Of a DNA stretch of 20,332 nucleotides, positions 19,282 to 20,332 are shown piece after piece (positions within the stretch are counted from its first letter, which is position 1; every line of letters starts with the position of its first letter). The position numbers were made by a program, and so were the translations under genes. The stretch spans positions 1 through 20,332 of the forward strand of contig JAUVSA010000010.1 of NCBI GenBank assembly GCA_030597345.1. The letters are read 5' to 3'. Source of the DNA: Bacillota bacterium (lineage in GTDB: Bacteria; Armatimonadota; Hebobacteria; Hebobacterales; Hebobacteraceae). Under the pieces are notes generated by a model. It worked only from the letters and a program-made list of their open reading frames with translations. It ran no database searches and was not told where the DNA came from.

Positions 19282-20332
19282 ATGAGATTCTCTCGCCTGA
19301 CCTACAGCCTGGCCGCCGTGTTCCTGTGCTACGGCGCAGTCGTCTTCGCCTTCGGCCCCTGTCTCACCTCGATGGCGGAGACGTTCGGCGTTCCTGTGGG
19401 CCGGCTCGGGCTGCTCTTCACGCTCTACGCGGTCGGCTTGATACCATCGGTTCTGCTGAACGGCTACCTGTCGGAGGTGATAGGCCGGCGCCCTATCCTG
19501 CTCGGCACCATCGGCATGATGGCCCTCGGGTGCGGGCTGTTCGGACTGATCGTGACGATTGGTGGACCTCGCAGCTTCCCCCTCGCGCTCGCCGTCATGG
19601 CTCTGCTGGGATACGGCGGGGGCGGCATCGAGATTCTCACCAACGTCCTCATCGCCGATGACAACCAGCCGGCTCCGGCCCTCGCGCTCAACGTAACCCA
19701 CGCCTTCTTCGCCATCGGCGCCGTGCTCTCTCCCCTGGGTGTCAGTCTCCTGCTGCGCTCCGACCTCCCATGGCAGCTGGTCTTCTACGCCAATGCGGCC
19801 CTGCTGGTGGTTCTGCTTCTCGTGCTGCTCCCGCAGCGAATGCCGACAGCCACCGGTGAACCCTTCTCGCCCCTGGCCGCGCTCAAGCTGCTCAAGTCCC
19901 CGCTTGTCTGGCTGCTGCTCGCCGTGATCGCGTTCTACGTCGGCGCCGAGCTGGGAGTATCGGCCTGGGTGGGCCCCCGGATGGAGACCGTGCTGCGCAC
20001 CCCGCGCGACGTCGCCGGTCTCTCCGTCTCGGTCTTCTGGGCGTTCATGATCGTCGGCCGCCTGATTGTCGGCCCCCTCTCGGTGAGATTCCGCCCCCCG
20101 CCGCTGCTCTTCGTGCTCGCCCTCGGCAGCGCCCTCGGCTCGCTCGCGGTCGCCTATGCGAGAGATTCAACCGGTTGCCTGATCGCTGCAGGTCTCGCAG
20201 GCCTGTTCATGTCGGGCATCTTCGCCCTGGTGCTGGTAGACGCGTCTCGACATTTCCCCAAACGGCTTGGGCCGGTGTTCGGGATCATCACCGCCGGCGT
20301 AGGCGTCGGGTCGCTCATCATCCCTGCGGCAA
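19282..20332 (+). CDS. MFS transporter, N-terminal part (runs off window)
   Basis: I translated this from the ATG at 19282; the frame stays open to the last base, giving 350 residues. It is a major facilitator superfamily carrier: helix 1 (YSLAAVFLCYGAVVFAFGP), the loop 2-3 signature YLSEVIGRRPILL (family form G-x-x-x-D/E-R-x-G-R-R), GYGGGGIEILTNVLIADDN in helix 4-5, LNVTHAFFAIGAVLSPLGV, a charged middle loop, then helices 7-11 (FYVGAELGVSAWVGPRM, FWAFMIVGRLIVGPL, GLFMSGIFALVLV, FGIITAGVGVGSLIIP). The NVTHAFFAIG and FYVGAE blocks recall the FucP-like sugar carriers, but the substrate is uncertain. No Shine-Dalgarno precedes the ATG. The missing end is one or two helices. Confidence 0.88.
   Translation, partial: MRFSRLTYSLAAVFLCYGAVVFAFGPCLTSMAETFGVPVGRLGLLFTLYAVGLIPSVLLNGYLSEVIGRRPILLGTIGMMALGCGLFGLIVTIGGPRSFPLALAVMALLGYGGGGIEILTNVLIADDNQPAPALALNVTHAFFAIGAVLSPLGVSLLLRSDLPWQLVFYANAALLVVLLLVLLPQRMPTATGEPFSPLAALKLLKSPLVWLLLAVIAFYVGAELGVSAWVGPRMETVLRTPRDVAGLSVSVFWAFMIVGRLIVGPLSVRFRPPPLLFVLALGSALGSLAVAYARDSTGCLIAAGLAGLFMSGIFALVLVDASRHFPKRLGPVFGIITAGVGVGSLIIPAA

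Overview
The window is bacterial, GC-rich (about 60-65% by eye) and gene-dense, with no tRNA, rRNA, CRISPR array, phage gene or transposase that I can see. The chemotaxis set (CheC, CheD and CheX beside CheA/B/R/Y) is of the Thermotoga/Bacillus type rather than the enterobacterial CheZ type. Together with FliM/FliN/FliG it points to a flagellated bacterium outside the Gammaproteobacteria. A deep-branching or uncultured phylum such as Armatimonadota is plausible, but the taxonomic call is an inference.

Layout. (1) 1-654, minus strand: the N-terminal part of a sugar-type ABC permease, preceded by a small gene of unknown function. (2) 655-1323: no convincing gene, but strong hairpins and a plus-strand terminator-like hairpin just before cheA. 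(3) 1324-10073, plus strand: one tightly packed operon, cheA-cheC-cheD-cheB-cheR-cheY-cheX-fliM-fliN-fliG. It links the chemoreceptor kinase, adaptation enzymes, CheY and two CheY-P phosphatases directly to all three switch (C-ring) proteins. There is no cheW or receptor gene in the window. (4) 10074-11024: hairpin repeats flanking a minus-strand nitroreductase-family gene. (5) 11025-15459: pstS-pstC-pstA-pstB and, after a repeat-filled gap, phoU: high-affinity phosphate uptake and its regulator. (6) 15675-17065: a clear sigma-70-type promoter, then infC-rpmI-rplT (IF3, L35, L20). infC appears to start at AUA after a ten-base match to the 16S rRNA tail and carries a lysine/glutamate-rich repeat tail; rpmI begins inside that tail in another frame. 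(7) 17168-20332: a small two-helix membrane protein (minus), a half-size TauE/SafE permease (plus), a secreted, probably beta-barrel protein (minus) with an operator-like palindrome inside its promoter, and a truncated MFS transporter (plus).

Two families of composite palindromic repeats occur between genes. One is built on a GTAGGGCAGG/CAGGCT core (near 718-803, 10112-10142, 10902-10966, 14555-14643, 15495-15550). The other is built on CCTCGGC...GCCGAGG with an outer GGCTA/TAGCC stem (8442-8493, 10700-10807, a relative at 14683-14729). One copy of the second family sits in the fliM-fliN gap inside the motility operon. Several proteins show substitutions at positions normally conserved: CheC site 1, the CheD threonine, a FliG torque arginine, and PstB Walker A and B.
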